From Sphaerospermopsis kisseleviana NIES-73 (GTDB lineage Bacteria; Cyanobacteriota; Cyanobacteriia; Cyanobacteriales; Nostocaceae): a stretch of 64,000 nt of DNA. Below are positions 8,719 through 15,779 of this stretch, piece by piece. Each line of letters opens with the position of its first letter. Position 1 is the first letter of the stretch. The stretch is from contig NZ_AP018314.1 in assembly GCF_002368075.1 (NCBI RefSeq), forward strand, positions 1,646,925 through 1,710,924. The letters run 5' to 3'. The position numbers and the translations under genes were made by a program. The notes under the pieces are model-generated. The model was not told the DNA's origin, ran no database searches, and saw only the letters and a program-made list of their open reading frames with translations.

Positions 8719-8950
8719 TGTCTGAATCAGGATAACCAGGATTTGAGGATGTACAGGATTGTTATTTGTAGATTGTCTGTGAATATTTAATGATGATAAA
8801 TTCTGATTCAGATAAAAAATATATTTCCTATCATTCAAAGAAAACCATAAATGATCAAAAACATCCTGAAAATCCTTTAATCCTGGACATCCTGATTCAG
8901 ACAAAAAAAACCATCCTGAAAATCCTTTAATCCTGGAAATCCTGATTCAG
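8719..8950. repeat. Dispersed CTGAATCAGGAT repeats, one direct and two inverted
   Basis: A unit reading CTGAATCAGGATAACCAGG, with GAGGATGTACAGGATT behind it, starts at 8721. Two inverted copies end at 8915 and 8950 (ATCCTTTAATCCTGG then ATCCTGATTCAG). Direct and inverted copies can pair into a long stem. The same family borders the other toxin/immunity fragments of this region. Confidence 0.75.
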
Positions 8951-8956
8951 AAATTA

Positions 8957-9379
8957 TCAACTAATACTCCAATCTTCTAAACGCAAATTTGGCACTTTTT
9001 CAAAATCCTTCCAATTACGAGTAACTAAAATCCCATTCACTGATAAAGTAATTGCAGCAATGCGTAAATCTTGAGTACCAACACGGATTTTTTGTTTAAT
9101 TAATTCACTGTAAATATTACCTGCATTTTCGCTAAATTCTAGGACATTGATAGTTTTGAAAAACTCTAAATTAGCCTGAAAATTTGCATAAGCTAATATT
9201 AATTTATCCGATGACGAGGTATTTCTAATTACATTGAATCTACCACGCAATTGTTCCTCCGCAGTAATAATGGTTATGGCAATTTCTTCAAAATTGACAC
9301 TATTAACACGCTGGACAATAAATGAATTTCTGCGTTGAAATAGAGAAACGTGATCTGTATCTAGTATCCATAAGCTCAT
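8957..9379 (-). CDS. PIN-domain (VapC-like) toxin, copy 1
   Basis: A 140-residue PIN-domain endoribonuclease of the VapC type. It starts MSLWILDTDHVSLFQ, supplying the first acidic residue; the middle has ITAEEQLRGR, and the end has GTQDLRIAAITLS and LVTRNWKDFEKVP, the second acidic cluster. Its start overlaps the antitoxin stop by four bases, the usual arrangement. It probably cleaves RNA when freed from the antitoxin. A diverged second copy lies at 18323. No disruption is visible. Confidence 0.85.
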   Translation of the reverse strand: MSLWILDTDHVSLFQRRNSFIVQRVNSVNFEEIAITIITAEEQLRGRFNVIRNTSSSDKLILAYANFQANLEFFKTINVLEFSENAGNIYSELIKQKIRVGTQDLRIAAITLSVNGILVTRNWKDFEKVPNLRLEDWSIS

Positions 9380-9750
9380 TTACTCTTCTCCTTGGTTTCA
9401 ATTTGTTGATAATATTCCTCCATCTCTGTATCTAATTCACGACGATATTCTGCTATATATTCTTGCACTTCATCAAAATGTGGATCATCCTCAAACATTC
9501 CTGCAAATTTCATCCAAGGATGTTCTGTTTTCGGTGCTTCAATTTCTAAAGTCACTATTTCTGGTTTTCGTGCTTGAAAAAGTTGAATCAGATTATTTAA
9601 TGCTTCTTCTTTATTTGCACCAAAACCTTGACATTCTGGTAAACTTAACAGTGTAGCTTTAACCGTACCATCTGCTTGATTTTCAATCAACACATCATAA
9701 GTTAACTTGGGTGCAATTGTGGAAAGAGCATTTTTAACAGCTAAAATCAT
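9376..9750 (-). CDS. Antitoxin partner of the PIN toxin, copy 1
   Basis: A 124-residue protein. Residues 18-55 (TYDVLIENQADGTVKATLL and SLPECQGFG) resemble the HicB/UPF0150 fold. The C-terminal half is acidic and helical (HPWMKFAGMFEDDPHFDEV, then EYIAEYRRELD) and is likely to bind the PIN toxin. The gene is immediately upstream of the toxin, sharing four bases, so the two are co-transcribed. The second copy at 18763 differs mainly near the N-terminus. Neutralisation of the toxin is inferred from gene order. Confidence 0.75.
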   Translation of the reverse strand: MILAVKNALSTIAPKLTYDVLIENQADGTVKATLLSLPECQGFGANKEEALNNLIQLFQARKPEIVTLEIEAPKTEHPWMKFAGMFEDDPHFDEVQEYIAEYRRELDTEMEEYYQQIETKEKSK

Positions 9751-9949
9751 GATATTTTTACTCTTCTAATTCTGAATTGATTATAACACAATACTTGAAA
9801 ATAGTTAAAATTATCGTCTAGATGATGTTAAGATTTATAGGACTTTATTAGCGATCGCCCATTTTATATTTTATCATCCTGTTAATCCTTTAATCGGTAG
9901 ACATCCTGATTCTGACAATTTTACTAACCTATTTCCTCACCATAAATCT

Positions 9950-10255
9950 ATGAATCAAAAAGTTTTCTATCTTAACGGTAAAAAAATTAATAGCAAACAA
10001 ACATTTTTAAAAAAAGTTGCTGAAGCAATAGAATTTCCTGCATACTTCGGCAATAACTGGGATGCTTTTGATGAATGTATCACCGATTTAACATGGTGTC
10101 CGGCTCAAAGATATGTCATATTATATGATCATGCTGATATCTTTGCTCAATCTGAACCGACGCAATACCAAATAGCATTAGATATTTTCAATTCAGCGCA
10201 GGAATACTGGGAAGATAATAATATTTCTTTCAGGTTTTTAACTATCAAAAAATAG
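9950..10255 (+). CDS. Barstar family protein, intact copy
   Basis: A 101-residue barstar-fold protein, the expected size for the family, with FPAYFGNNWDAFDECITDL, the conserved region that in barstar blocks the RNase active site. It ends FRFLTIKK. This is the only undamaged one of three copies in the window; the others (8411, 17817) stop at codon 59. It lies outside the duplicated blocks, directly before the 84-bp repeat array. No barnase-like RNase is recognisable beside it, so it may be an orphan immunity gene protecting against RNase toxins of related strains. Confidence 0.8.
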   Translation: MNQKVFYLNGKKINSKQTFLKKVAEAIEFPAYFGNNWDAFDECITDLTWCPAQRYVILYDHADIFAQSEPTQYQIALDIFNSAQEYWEDNNISFRFLTIKK

Positions 10256-10300
10256 GTAAATTCAATTTTGCAATATTTATATATTGTTTATTGTGATTGT

Positions 10301-10620
10301 CTGAATCAGGATAACCAGGATTTGAGGATGTACAGGATTGCAGTTTATAGATTTTCTGTGAATAATAAAGATATATTCTCTTGTCTGAATCAGGATAACC
10401 AGGATTTGAGGATGTACAGGATTGCAGTTGATAGATTTTCTGTGAATAATAAAGATATATTCTCTTGTCTGAATCAGGATAACCAGGATTTTAGGATCTA
10501 CAGGATTGCAGTTGATAGATTTTCTGTGAATAATAAAGATATATTCTCTTGTCTGAATCAGGATAACCAGGATTTGAGGATGTACAAGATTGCAGTTTAT
10601 AGATTTTCTGTAAATATTTA
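10301..10620. repeat. Tandem array of an 84-bp unit, four copies
   Basis: The unit begins CTGAATCAGGATAACCAGG at 10301, 10385, 10469 and 10553, so the period is exactly 84. Each unit joins the dispersed repeat to a tail ending AAAGATATATTCTCTTGT. Because 84 is a multiple of three, the array is open on both strands, giving spurious frames of about 117 and 129 codons. Both frames consist of the repeat and have no recognisable domain. Confidence 0.85.
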
Positions 10621-10693
10621 ATGATAATAAATTTTGATTGAGATAAAAAATATATTCCCATATCATTCAAAGAAAACCATAAATGATCAAAAA

Positions 10694-10829
10694 CATCCTG
10701 AAAATCCTTTAATCCTGGACATCCTGATTCAGACAAAAAAAACCATCCTGAAAATCCTTTAATCCTGGACATCCTGATTCAGACAAATATCATCCTGAAA
10801 ATTCTTAAATCCTGAAAATCCTGATTCAG
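10694..10829. repeat. Three inverted copies of the dispersed repeat
   Basis: CATCCTGAAAATCC copies start at 10694, 10744 and (degenerate) 10791, each ending in CTGATTCAG. They are in opposite orientation to the 84-bp array just upstream, so array and copies form a large inverted structure ahead of the toxin-domain gene. Confidence 0.7.
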
Positions 10830-10905
10830 CAAACCCTAATTATTCCTTTTCTTCCTTTATAATCAAAATATTAAACAGTATAAATAACTAAACAGGAGTA
10901 AATAA

Positions 10906-11304
10906 ATTATTAATCATCAACCTCAACTACTTCCAGGAGAAGGAACTGTAGGTACTTATGGAGACTTACTAAAAAAGGGACGTAGAGGTGATAACCTCAC
11001 ACCTCATCATATACCTGCGGATGCTTTTATGAAAGCGAAAGTTCCAGGTTATACAACAGACCAAGGATATGCCATAATGATGGAACATTTATCACCAGGA
11101 AAAGGAGGCCGTCATCGGCAAACAATTTCTTATGGTAAACGTCCTAATTTAAACTTATCACCCAGAGTAACCTTAGCACAAGAAATTTGGGATGTACGTT
11201 CTATTTATCTTTCTCAAGGTTTGTATAATAGAAGAATCAGGGAAAGTTTGCAAACATTAATCAAACTCAATAAAGTAACTTGGCAATCTATTTTTGTTAA
11301 ATGA
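10906..11304 (+). CDS. Orphan polymorphic-toxin nuclease domain, non-canonical start
   Basis: From ATT at 10906 the frame encodes about 132 residues that look like the C-terminal toxin tip of a contact-dependent or polymorphic toxin: PGEGTVGTYGDLLKKG, then DNLTPHHIPADAFM with paired histidines like those of HNH/treble-clef nucleases, then GGRHRQTISYG. No ATG, GTG or TTG occurs before 11029, which would cut off the domain including the His pair. An AGGAG (10894-10898) sits seven bases before ATT ATT at 10906, so either a rare ATT start is used or an ATG was lost. An immunity-like gene follows after ten bases. Confidence 0.6.
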   Translation: MINHQPQLLPGEGTVGTYGDLLKKGRRGDNLTPHHIPADAFMKAKVPGYTTDQGYAIMMEHLSPGKGGRHRQTISYGKRPNLNLSPRVTLAQEIWDVRSIYLSQGLYNRRIRESLQTLIKLNKVTWQSIFVK

Positions 11305-11314
11305 GGTAAAAACC

Positions 11315-11749
11315 ATGAATCAAAACAATTTACTAGAAATCTTGAAAGATAACCGATTGATGCAAACAGAAGCACAAGTTACAAATTTTGAAAATGCTTT
11401 AACCGCAATAGCTGAAAATCCTGATGAAAATGATTTATCTGCCTATCATCTAATTTTAGATGATCAATGTCAACAGCCAGAAGTGATGTTTAGCTTAATT
11501 CATTTTCTGGAATCTTTTGATATGGAAAAACAAATTACAGCATTTATTGAAGTTGTTCCACAATTAATGATAACTGCACCGGAATGGACCAGAATAATTC
11601 ACAACCGGATTTTAAATGATGAATCAGCTTGTCAAGTCTATCAAAATCTATTACATTCAGCTAATTTAAAAACTCCGCATTTCCTCTATCATCTTTTAGA
11701 AGAAAGTATTATAAATAAATTGCAGGTGAAAGAAAGTGTATTAATGTGA
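11315..11749 (+). CDS. Imm30-like immunity protein
   Basis: A 144-residue protein resembling the Imm30 immunity family: LLEILKDNRLMQTEAQV at the start, HLILDDQCQQPEVMFSLIHF in the middle, and APEWTRIIHNRILNDESAC near the end. I chose ATG 11315 because GAGG lies eight bases upstream; the frame opens earlier with TTG at 11294. It follows the toxin-domain frame by ten bases, the classic toxin-immunity order, so it probably protects against that nuclease domain. The family assignment is from memory of conserved motifs. Confidence 0.65.
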   Translation: MNQNNLLEILKDNRLMQTEAQVTNFENALTAIAENPDENDLSAYHLILDDQCQQPEVMFSLIHFLESFDMEKQITAFIEVVPQLMITAPEWTRIIHNRILNDESACQVYQNLLHSANLKTPHFLYHLLEESIINKLQVKESVLM

Positions 11750-11753
11750 TTTT

Positions 11754-11861
11754 CTGAATCAGGATAACCAGGATTTTAATTGATAGATTGTCTGTGAATA
11801 ATAAAGATATATTCTTTTGTCAGAATCAGGATAACCAGGATTTTAGGATGTACAGGATAGT
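11754..11861. repeat. Dispersed repeats at the left edge of module copy 2
   Basis: Two CTGAATCAGGATAACCAGG-type units (about 11754 and 11823, the second as CAGAATCAGG) separated by the AAAGATATATTCT tail. The second runs directly into methyltransferase sequence at about 11858, so the repeat marks the duplication breakpoint. Confidence 0.75.
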
Positions 11862-12690
11862 CTAATTCTGAAGCGTCTATTAATTCAAATAATGTATCAA
11901 TATTATAGTCTGTTTCCTGGGGATGTACGTACATATCGGCAAAACATTCATCCCTTTGGTTTTCCATTGCCCATCTTTCTTTTTCTCTCTTGACAAGACG
12001 GTTATTTTCTGGTAGAGAGGCAAATATTTTTCTGCCGACTTGCACACCATCCCGATAGTCACCACGTTTGTCACCTTGGAGAAGGGCGATCGCTTTTTGC
12101 ATTAGTTGTATTTCCCATCTTCCCAATTCTCCATATACAAAAATGTGCATTAATCCACCAGGAGCGAGTTTTTTCGCTAATGCTTGAATACCACGAATGG
12201 GATCTGGTAGATGATGAAGCACACCAACGCAGTTAATTAAATCGAATTGTCCTGGTATTTGTTCCACATCATAAATACTCAGGTGATGAAATTCTACACG
12301 GTCAGCACCGGAACTTTGACAGCGTTTCTTAGCTACTTCTAGAGTACCAGCACTTAAATCAATTCCTACTACCTGCGCTTGGGGGTTGAGATGTACTAAA
12401 TATTCTGTACCGACTCCTGAACCACAACCAGCGTCTAAGATGCGGATATTTTGGTTTTGTGGTTTTCTACCTGTGCAGAAGTTGTAAGCGGCTAACCAGT
12501 TCCACCGCCAATTATATCCTGGTGGTGGTTCGTCCAGGATGGGTTCGGGGGGGAAGGGGTAGGTGTCGTAGAGTTTCGCAACAGCAGCACTTACTTGGGA
12601 GTCGGACATGATCGGAATTAACGCAACATTTCTGAGTTTAGCGGATGGGGGGATTTTGGGGAAGGTTAATTGAACAGGTGAATTATTCAT
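11858..12690 (-). pseudogene. SAM methyltransferase, copy 2, truncated at its 3' end
   Basis: Residues 1-276 match the full-length gene at 1340-2623 almost base for base; I saw only a couple of substitutions. The motif I region LDAGCGSGVGT is intact. At about 11858 the homology ends in a dispersed repeat and the frame runs out at 11776 after a repeat-derived tail. The C-terminal 150 residues are lost. The SAM-binding fold is complete, so residual activity is possible, but I treat it as a decayed duplicate. Confidence 0.75.
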
Positions 12691-12925
12691 TTTGATTTGA
12701 CTCAGCTAAAATGTTTTTAATTTCCTGTGGGGTGATATCTTCTTGATCTGATTTAGAGTAAATGGTTAATAAAAGTACACTGGTTGGTGATTCAACTTGA
12801 TAAATGATGCGATAACCAGCACTTTTGGCTTTTTGAATGTTGCTATTTTTAACTCTGACTTTAAAGACGTTGCTTTTGTATTCAGGTGTTAAGTCTATTT
12901 CTACTATCGGCAATTCCTTCGACAT
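12683..12925 (-). CDS. RelE/ParE-type toxin, copy 2, internally deleted
   Basis: An 80-residue frame joining the N-terminus (MSKELPIVEIDLTPEYKSN) directly to VFKVRVKNSN. Compared with copy 1 it lacks exactly 120 bases (equivalent to 2802-2921), an in-frame loss of 40 codons covering the helical region of the RelE fold, while the codon that became a stop in copy 1 is deleted with it. The product is probably inactive, though it could still bind the antitoxin. It overlaps the antitoxin gene upstream and the truncated methyltransferase downstream. Confidence 0.6.
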   Translation of the reverse strand: MSKELPIVEIDLTPEYKSNVFKVRVKNSNIQKAKSAGYRIIYQVESPTSVLLLTIYSKSDQEDITPQEIKNILAESNQNE

Positions 12926-13169
12926 ATATTCCCTCCCACATTTGAGATAGGGGAATACGTTTTCCTATTTTTGCTTCTTGTACTGTTCTTTTTAAACTAG
13001 CTTTGATTTCTTCAATGGGAGTATCATCATTATCGTTTTCTAATTCATCTGTAGGTTCATTAAAAAGAATGATTACTCTGACTTTTCCGGGTATTTCTAC
13101 ATTCAGTGGTTCGTCTAAAAATAATGCCCCTTTTTCATCAATGTTCCCTGTGACTTCTATTGCTTTCAT
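12882..13169 (-). CDS. RelN-family antitoxin, copy 2, extended C-terminus
   Basis: Nearly identical to copy 1 from MKAIEVTGNIDEKG (ATG 13169, frame open to 13217) up to SQMWEGI. The stop codon of copy 1 is mutated here (TGAA became GGAA), so the protein continues for 11 residues (GIADSRNRLNT) into the toxin gene and overlaps it by 44 bases instead of 11. Binding regions are otherwise unchanged. Its toxin partner carries a 40-codon deletion. Confidence 0.7.
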   Translation of the reverse strand: MKAIEVTGNIDEKGALFLDEPLNVEIPGKVRVIILFNEPTDELENDNDDTPIEEIKASLKRTVQEAKIGKRIPLSQMWEGIYVEGIADSRNRLNT

Positions 13170-13418
13170 TTGTTGATCCGGATGGTTATTTATATTTAGT
13201 TTAACGATTACTGGCAATTTTGAGTTTCATCACTGACTCTTTTATGAAAAACATTATATGAATGTACTCGTTTTTGGTTGCTACTTGATTTCAGTTTAGG
13301 CAAGGTATTGATTCCGTAAAAATACCCATGTTAGATTAGGTGTTAACGAGTATGATCTAAAATATAATGTTTAGCATCTAGTTGTTATTTACCATTTGAT
13401 TAACCAGGAATATAGATA

Positions 13419-14075
13419 ATGGCGCTTGGTTTACCTGAGTTTGTTGAAAACCCTGAAAATCGTTGTCCGGTAGTTCTGTTATTAGATACTTCTGGTTCAA
13501 TGTCAGGGCAACCTATAGAGGAGTTAAATACAGGTTTGGTGGCTTTTAAGGAAGATATATTAAAAGATGCTCATGCTTCTTTAAGTGTGGAAGTGGCTAT
13601 AGTTACTTTTGGACCTGTGCGACTTATACAAGATTTTGTTACTATAGACCATTTTACACTGCCAAAGCTAGAAGCAGATGGTGTAACGCCAATGGGTGAA
13701 GCGATAGAATACGCTTTAGATTTAGTGGAAAAACGTAAACAAACGTATAAGGATAACGGTATTCTTTATTATCGTCCTTGGGTATTTTTAATTACTGACG
13801 GTGCGCCTACAGATTATTGGCAAAATGCAGCGCAAAGGGTGAGGGAAGGAGAAGAACAGCGCCGAATGTTGTTTTTTACTGTTGCTGTTCAAAATGCGGA
13901 TATGAATAAACTCAGAGAAATTGCACCACCTGGGCGGTCTCCAGTGATGTTAAATGGCTTAGATTTTCGTGCTTTATTTGTTTGGCTTTCCACTTCTATG
14001 AAACGGGTTTCTAGTGACAAAGTAGGGGAAGCTGTAGCATTACCGCCGGTGGGATGGGGGCAAATTACAACTTAG
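13419..14075 (+). CDS. TerY-like von Willebrand A domain protein, copy 2
   Basis: A 218-residue VWA protein of the same length as copy 1, with a complete metal site (DTSGS at 23-27, GVTPMGEA, LITDGAPTD). It differs from copy 1 at scattered residues, for example MALGLPEF against MPVGMPEF, and is much more diverged than the upstream RelN and methyltransferase copies. It is followed by a PP2C and a kinase, so the second triad is also complete. No disruption is visible, and both copies may be functional with different partners. Confidence 0.85.
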   Translation: MALGLPEFVENPENRCPVVLLLDTSGSMSGQPIEELNTGLVAFKEDILKDAHASLSVEVAIVTFGPVRLIQDFVTIDHFTLPKLEADGVTPMGEAIEYALDLVEKRKQTYKDNGILYYRPWVFLITDGAPTDYWQNAAQRVREGEEQRRMLFFTVAVQNADMNKLREIAPPGRSPVMLNGLDFRALFVWLSTSMKRVSSDKVGEAVALPPVGWGQITT

Positions 14076-14098
14076 AGGATGTATAAGTAAGCTATAAG

Positions 14099-14213
14099 AA
14101 CCTCTCCCTAACCCTCTCCTAAGAAGAGAGGGAATACGAAAAGATAAGTGGTGAAACGGCGTATTTTAAAGCCTCTCCCCTTGTAGGGAAAAGGTTTGGA
14201 GAGGGGTTTTGAG
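14099..14213. repeat. Palindromic CCTCTCC repeat between VWA and PP2C genes, copy 2
   Basis: AACCTCTCCCTAACCCTCTCC near 14099 and GGTTTGGAGAGGGGTTTT near 14196 form imperfect inverted arms around an inner CTCTTCTT/AAGAGAGG pair. It is a common cyanobacterial repeat type and replaces the 4141-4206 palindrome of copy 1. Confidence 0.6.
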
Positions 14214-14261
14214 TTACAAATATCCTATAAAATCTAATACAATATACAGGATTTATTAATT

Positions 14262-15056
14262 GTGAGTTGGAAAGCTATAGCGCGTTTTGCGGTGGGAACG
14301 AGTCATCAAGAGCAAAAAATACCTTGTCAAGATTACGGACATTATCGCATTTTTAATGATGTGATTGTGGGTGCGGTTGCTGATGGTGCTGGAAGTGCTA
14401 AATATTCTCATATTGGTTCTAAACTAGCGGTAGAAACTACGCTCAAATATCTTTCTACAATTAGTGAGTATCTTCAGCAGCGAAAACGATGTTGGCAGAA
14501 GGTTTCTCAACCACTTTCAGAACAAGAAGCAAAAAAGCTTTTTACTAAAACCGTTAATCATGTAATTTCAGATTTAACAAAACAAGCAGCAAATAAAGAT
14601 TATTCTGTTAATGATTTAGCTTGTACATTATTGGTTTTTATAGCAACTCCTGAATGGGTTGCAGCTATGCAAATTGGAGACGGGTTTATTGTCATGAGTT
14701 CTCAAGATACAGAATATCAAATGTTGTTTAAACCAGATAAGGGGGAATTTTTCAACGAGACAACTTTTGTCACTTCAGTGAGTGGACTGGAGGAAATGCA
14801 GGTAAAGGTATTTTCAGGAAAGCAAGAATTTATTTGTGCTGCTACTGATGGACTAGAAAAAGTAGCAATTAGATTTAGTGACTGGCAACCTTTCCTGCCG
14901 TTTTTTAAACCTTTAGAGGCATATTTGCGAGAAACAGAAAATCCTGGATGTGATGGAGAGAATTATATTATGGATTTTCTTGAGTCTGATAGGTTAAATG
15001 CTCGTACTAATGATGATAAAACTTTGGTTTTATGTTTGTTTGAAAAAGAGATGTAG
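14262..15056 (+). CDS. PP2C-family Ser/Thr protein phosphatase, copy 2
   Basis: A 264-residue PP2C phosphatase, start GTG 14262, as in copy 1. Metal-binding motifs are all kept: VGAVADGAGSAKYSHIGS, MQIGDGFIV, AATDGLEK and NDDKTLV. The sequence is clearly paralogous to 4235-5026, with many scattered substitutions (for example DYGHYRIF against DCGNYRIF). It is intact and separated from its kinase by a 723-base non-coding stretch, unlike the compact first triad, so the kinase may have its own promoter here. Confidence 0.85.
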   Translation: MSWKAIARFAVGTSHQEQKIPCQDYGHYRIFNDVIVGAVADGAGSAKYSHIGSKLAVETTLKYLSTISEYLQQRKRCWQKVSQPLSEQEAKKLFTKTVNHVISDLTKQAANKDYSVNDLACTLLVFIATPEWVAAMQIGDGFIVMSSQDTEYQMLFKPDKGEFFNETTFVTSVSGLEEMQVKVFSGKQEFICAATDGLEKVAIRFSDWQPFLPFFKPLEAYLRETENPGCDGENYIMDFLESDRLNARTNDDKTLVLCLFEKEM

Positions 15057-15779
15057 TAGACTAAATTAAATGATGGGCGGGCAGGATGCCCAGCCCACAA
15101 AAGTTACAGCACTTTCTGGTGTTATGAGGTACACCACGGGCGGGCAAGACTTGTACTGAGCGGTTAGTGAGCTTGTACTGAGCGACCTGTACTGAGCGCA
15201 GTCGAAGTAAGTCGAAGTGCGGAGTCGAACTATGTCGAAGTATGCCCACCCCACAAGAGTTTTAAGCTGTTATGCCTTTAACTTGAATAATTAATACAAG
15301 CAAGATGCTTGTGCTAATGTAACTTCAGGTTTTTTAATTATACAGTTTAGTTGCACATCAGCTTATTATAGTAAAAACGGATGATTGCTAGACTTTTGCC
15401 CAGGCAAAAATCTTTGTATAGCAATACTCTTAGCGATTTAAATAGTAAGGCTGTAACCCGTTTTTAGTATATCAAAATTTGTACCTCATAGCAATGGAAT
15501 CTGCTGTATATCCCACATTCCGAACTTCGCTTTGTAATACATGAAAATTACGAAAATTACGGTTAATGGTGGTTGAATAGCGATCTCCGAATGGCTATAA
15601 TTAATACGTTTAAATATTGAATAATATCAACATTTTTTGTAAAATTTATTGAAGTATTAACGTATGACATTTTGAAGTGCGAAAAGTCGGTTATATATTG
15701 ATTGTGGGACGGGCTTCTAGCCTGTCCTAGTAAACAATACTATTTGATATTGATTTCATCCCATTAACTGAAAAATTAT
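15057..15779. other. Gene-free stretch between phosphatase and kinase, copy 2
   Basis: It holds three things. At 15061-15262 is a mosaic repeat with CTTGTACTGAGC and GTCGAAGTAAG segments, whose relatives occur near 41068-41141 and 42661-42782. At 15372-15466 is a nested palindrome. Near 15700-15730 is a small GGACGGGCTTCTAGCCTGTCC hairpin ahead of the kinase gene. Short open frames inside the repeat are repeat-derived. No protein gene is convincing. Confidence 0.7.
15372..15466. repeat. Nested palindrome, possible MITE or structured RNA
   Basis: Three concentric arm pairs occur in the right order: TAAAAACGG (15372-15380) with CCGTTTTTA (15458-15466), ATTGCTA (15384-15390) with TAGCAAT (15419-15425), and TTTTGCC (15394-15400) with GGCAAAA (15403-15409). 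Confidence 0.5.

Noticed and set aside
8608-8904. 98-codon minus-strand frame
   Set aside because: It runs through dispersed repeats and antisense to the barstar remnant.
10268-10666. Open frames of 117 (+) and 129 (-) codons
   Set aside because: They are translations of the 84-bp tandem repeat, open because the period is a multiple of three.
10301-10830. Possible CRISPR array
   Set aside because: The 84-bp units are identical throughout, with no variable spacers, and no cas genes are near.
15061-15254. Two overlapping 62-codon frames
   Set aside because: Both lie in the interspersed repeat and encode repeat-derived residues only.
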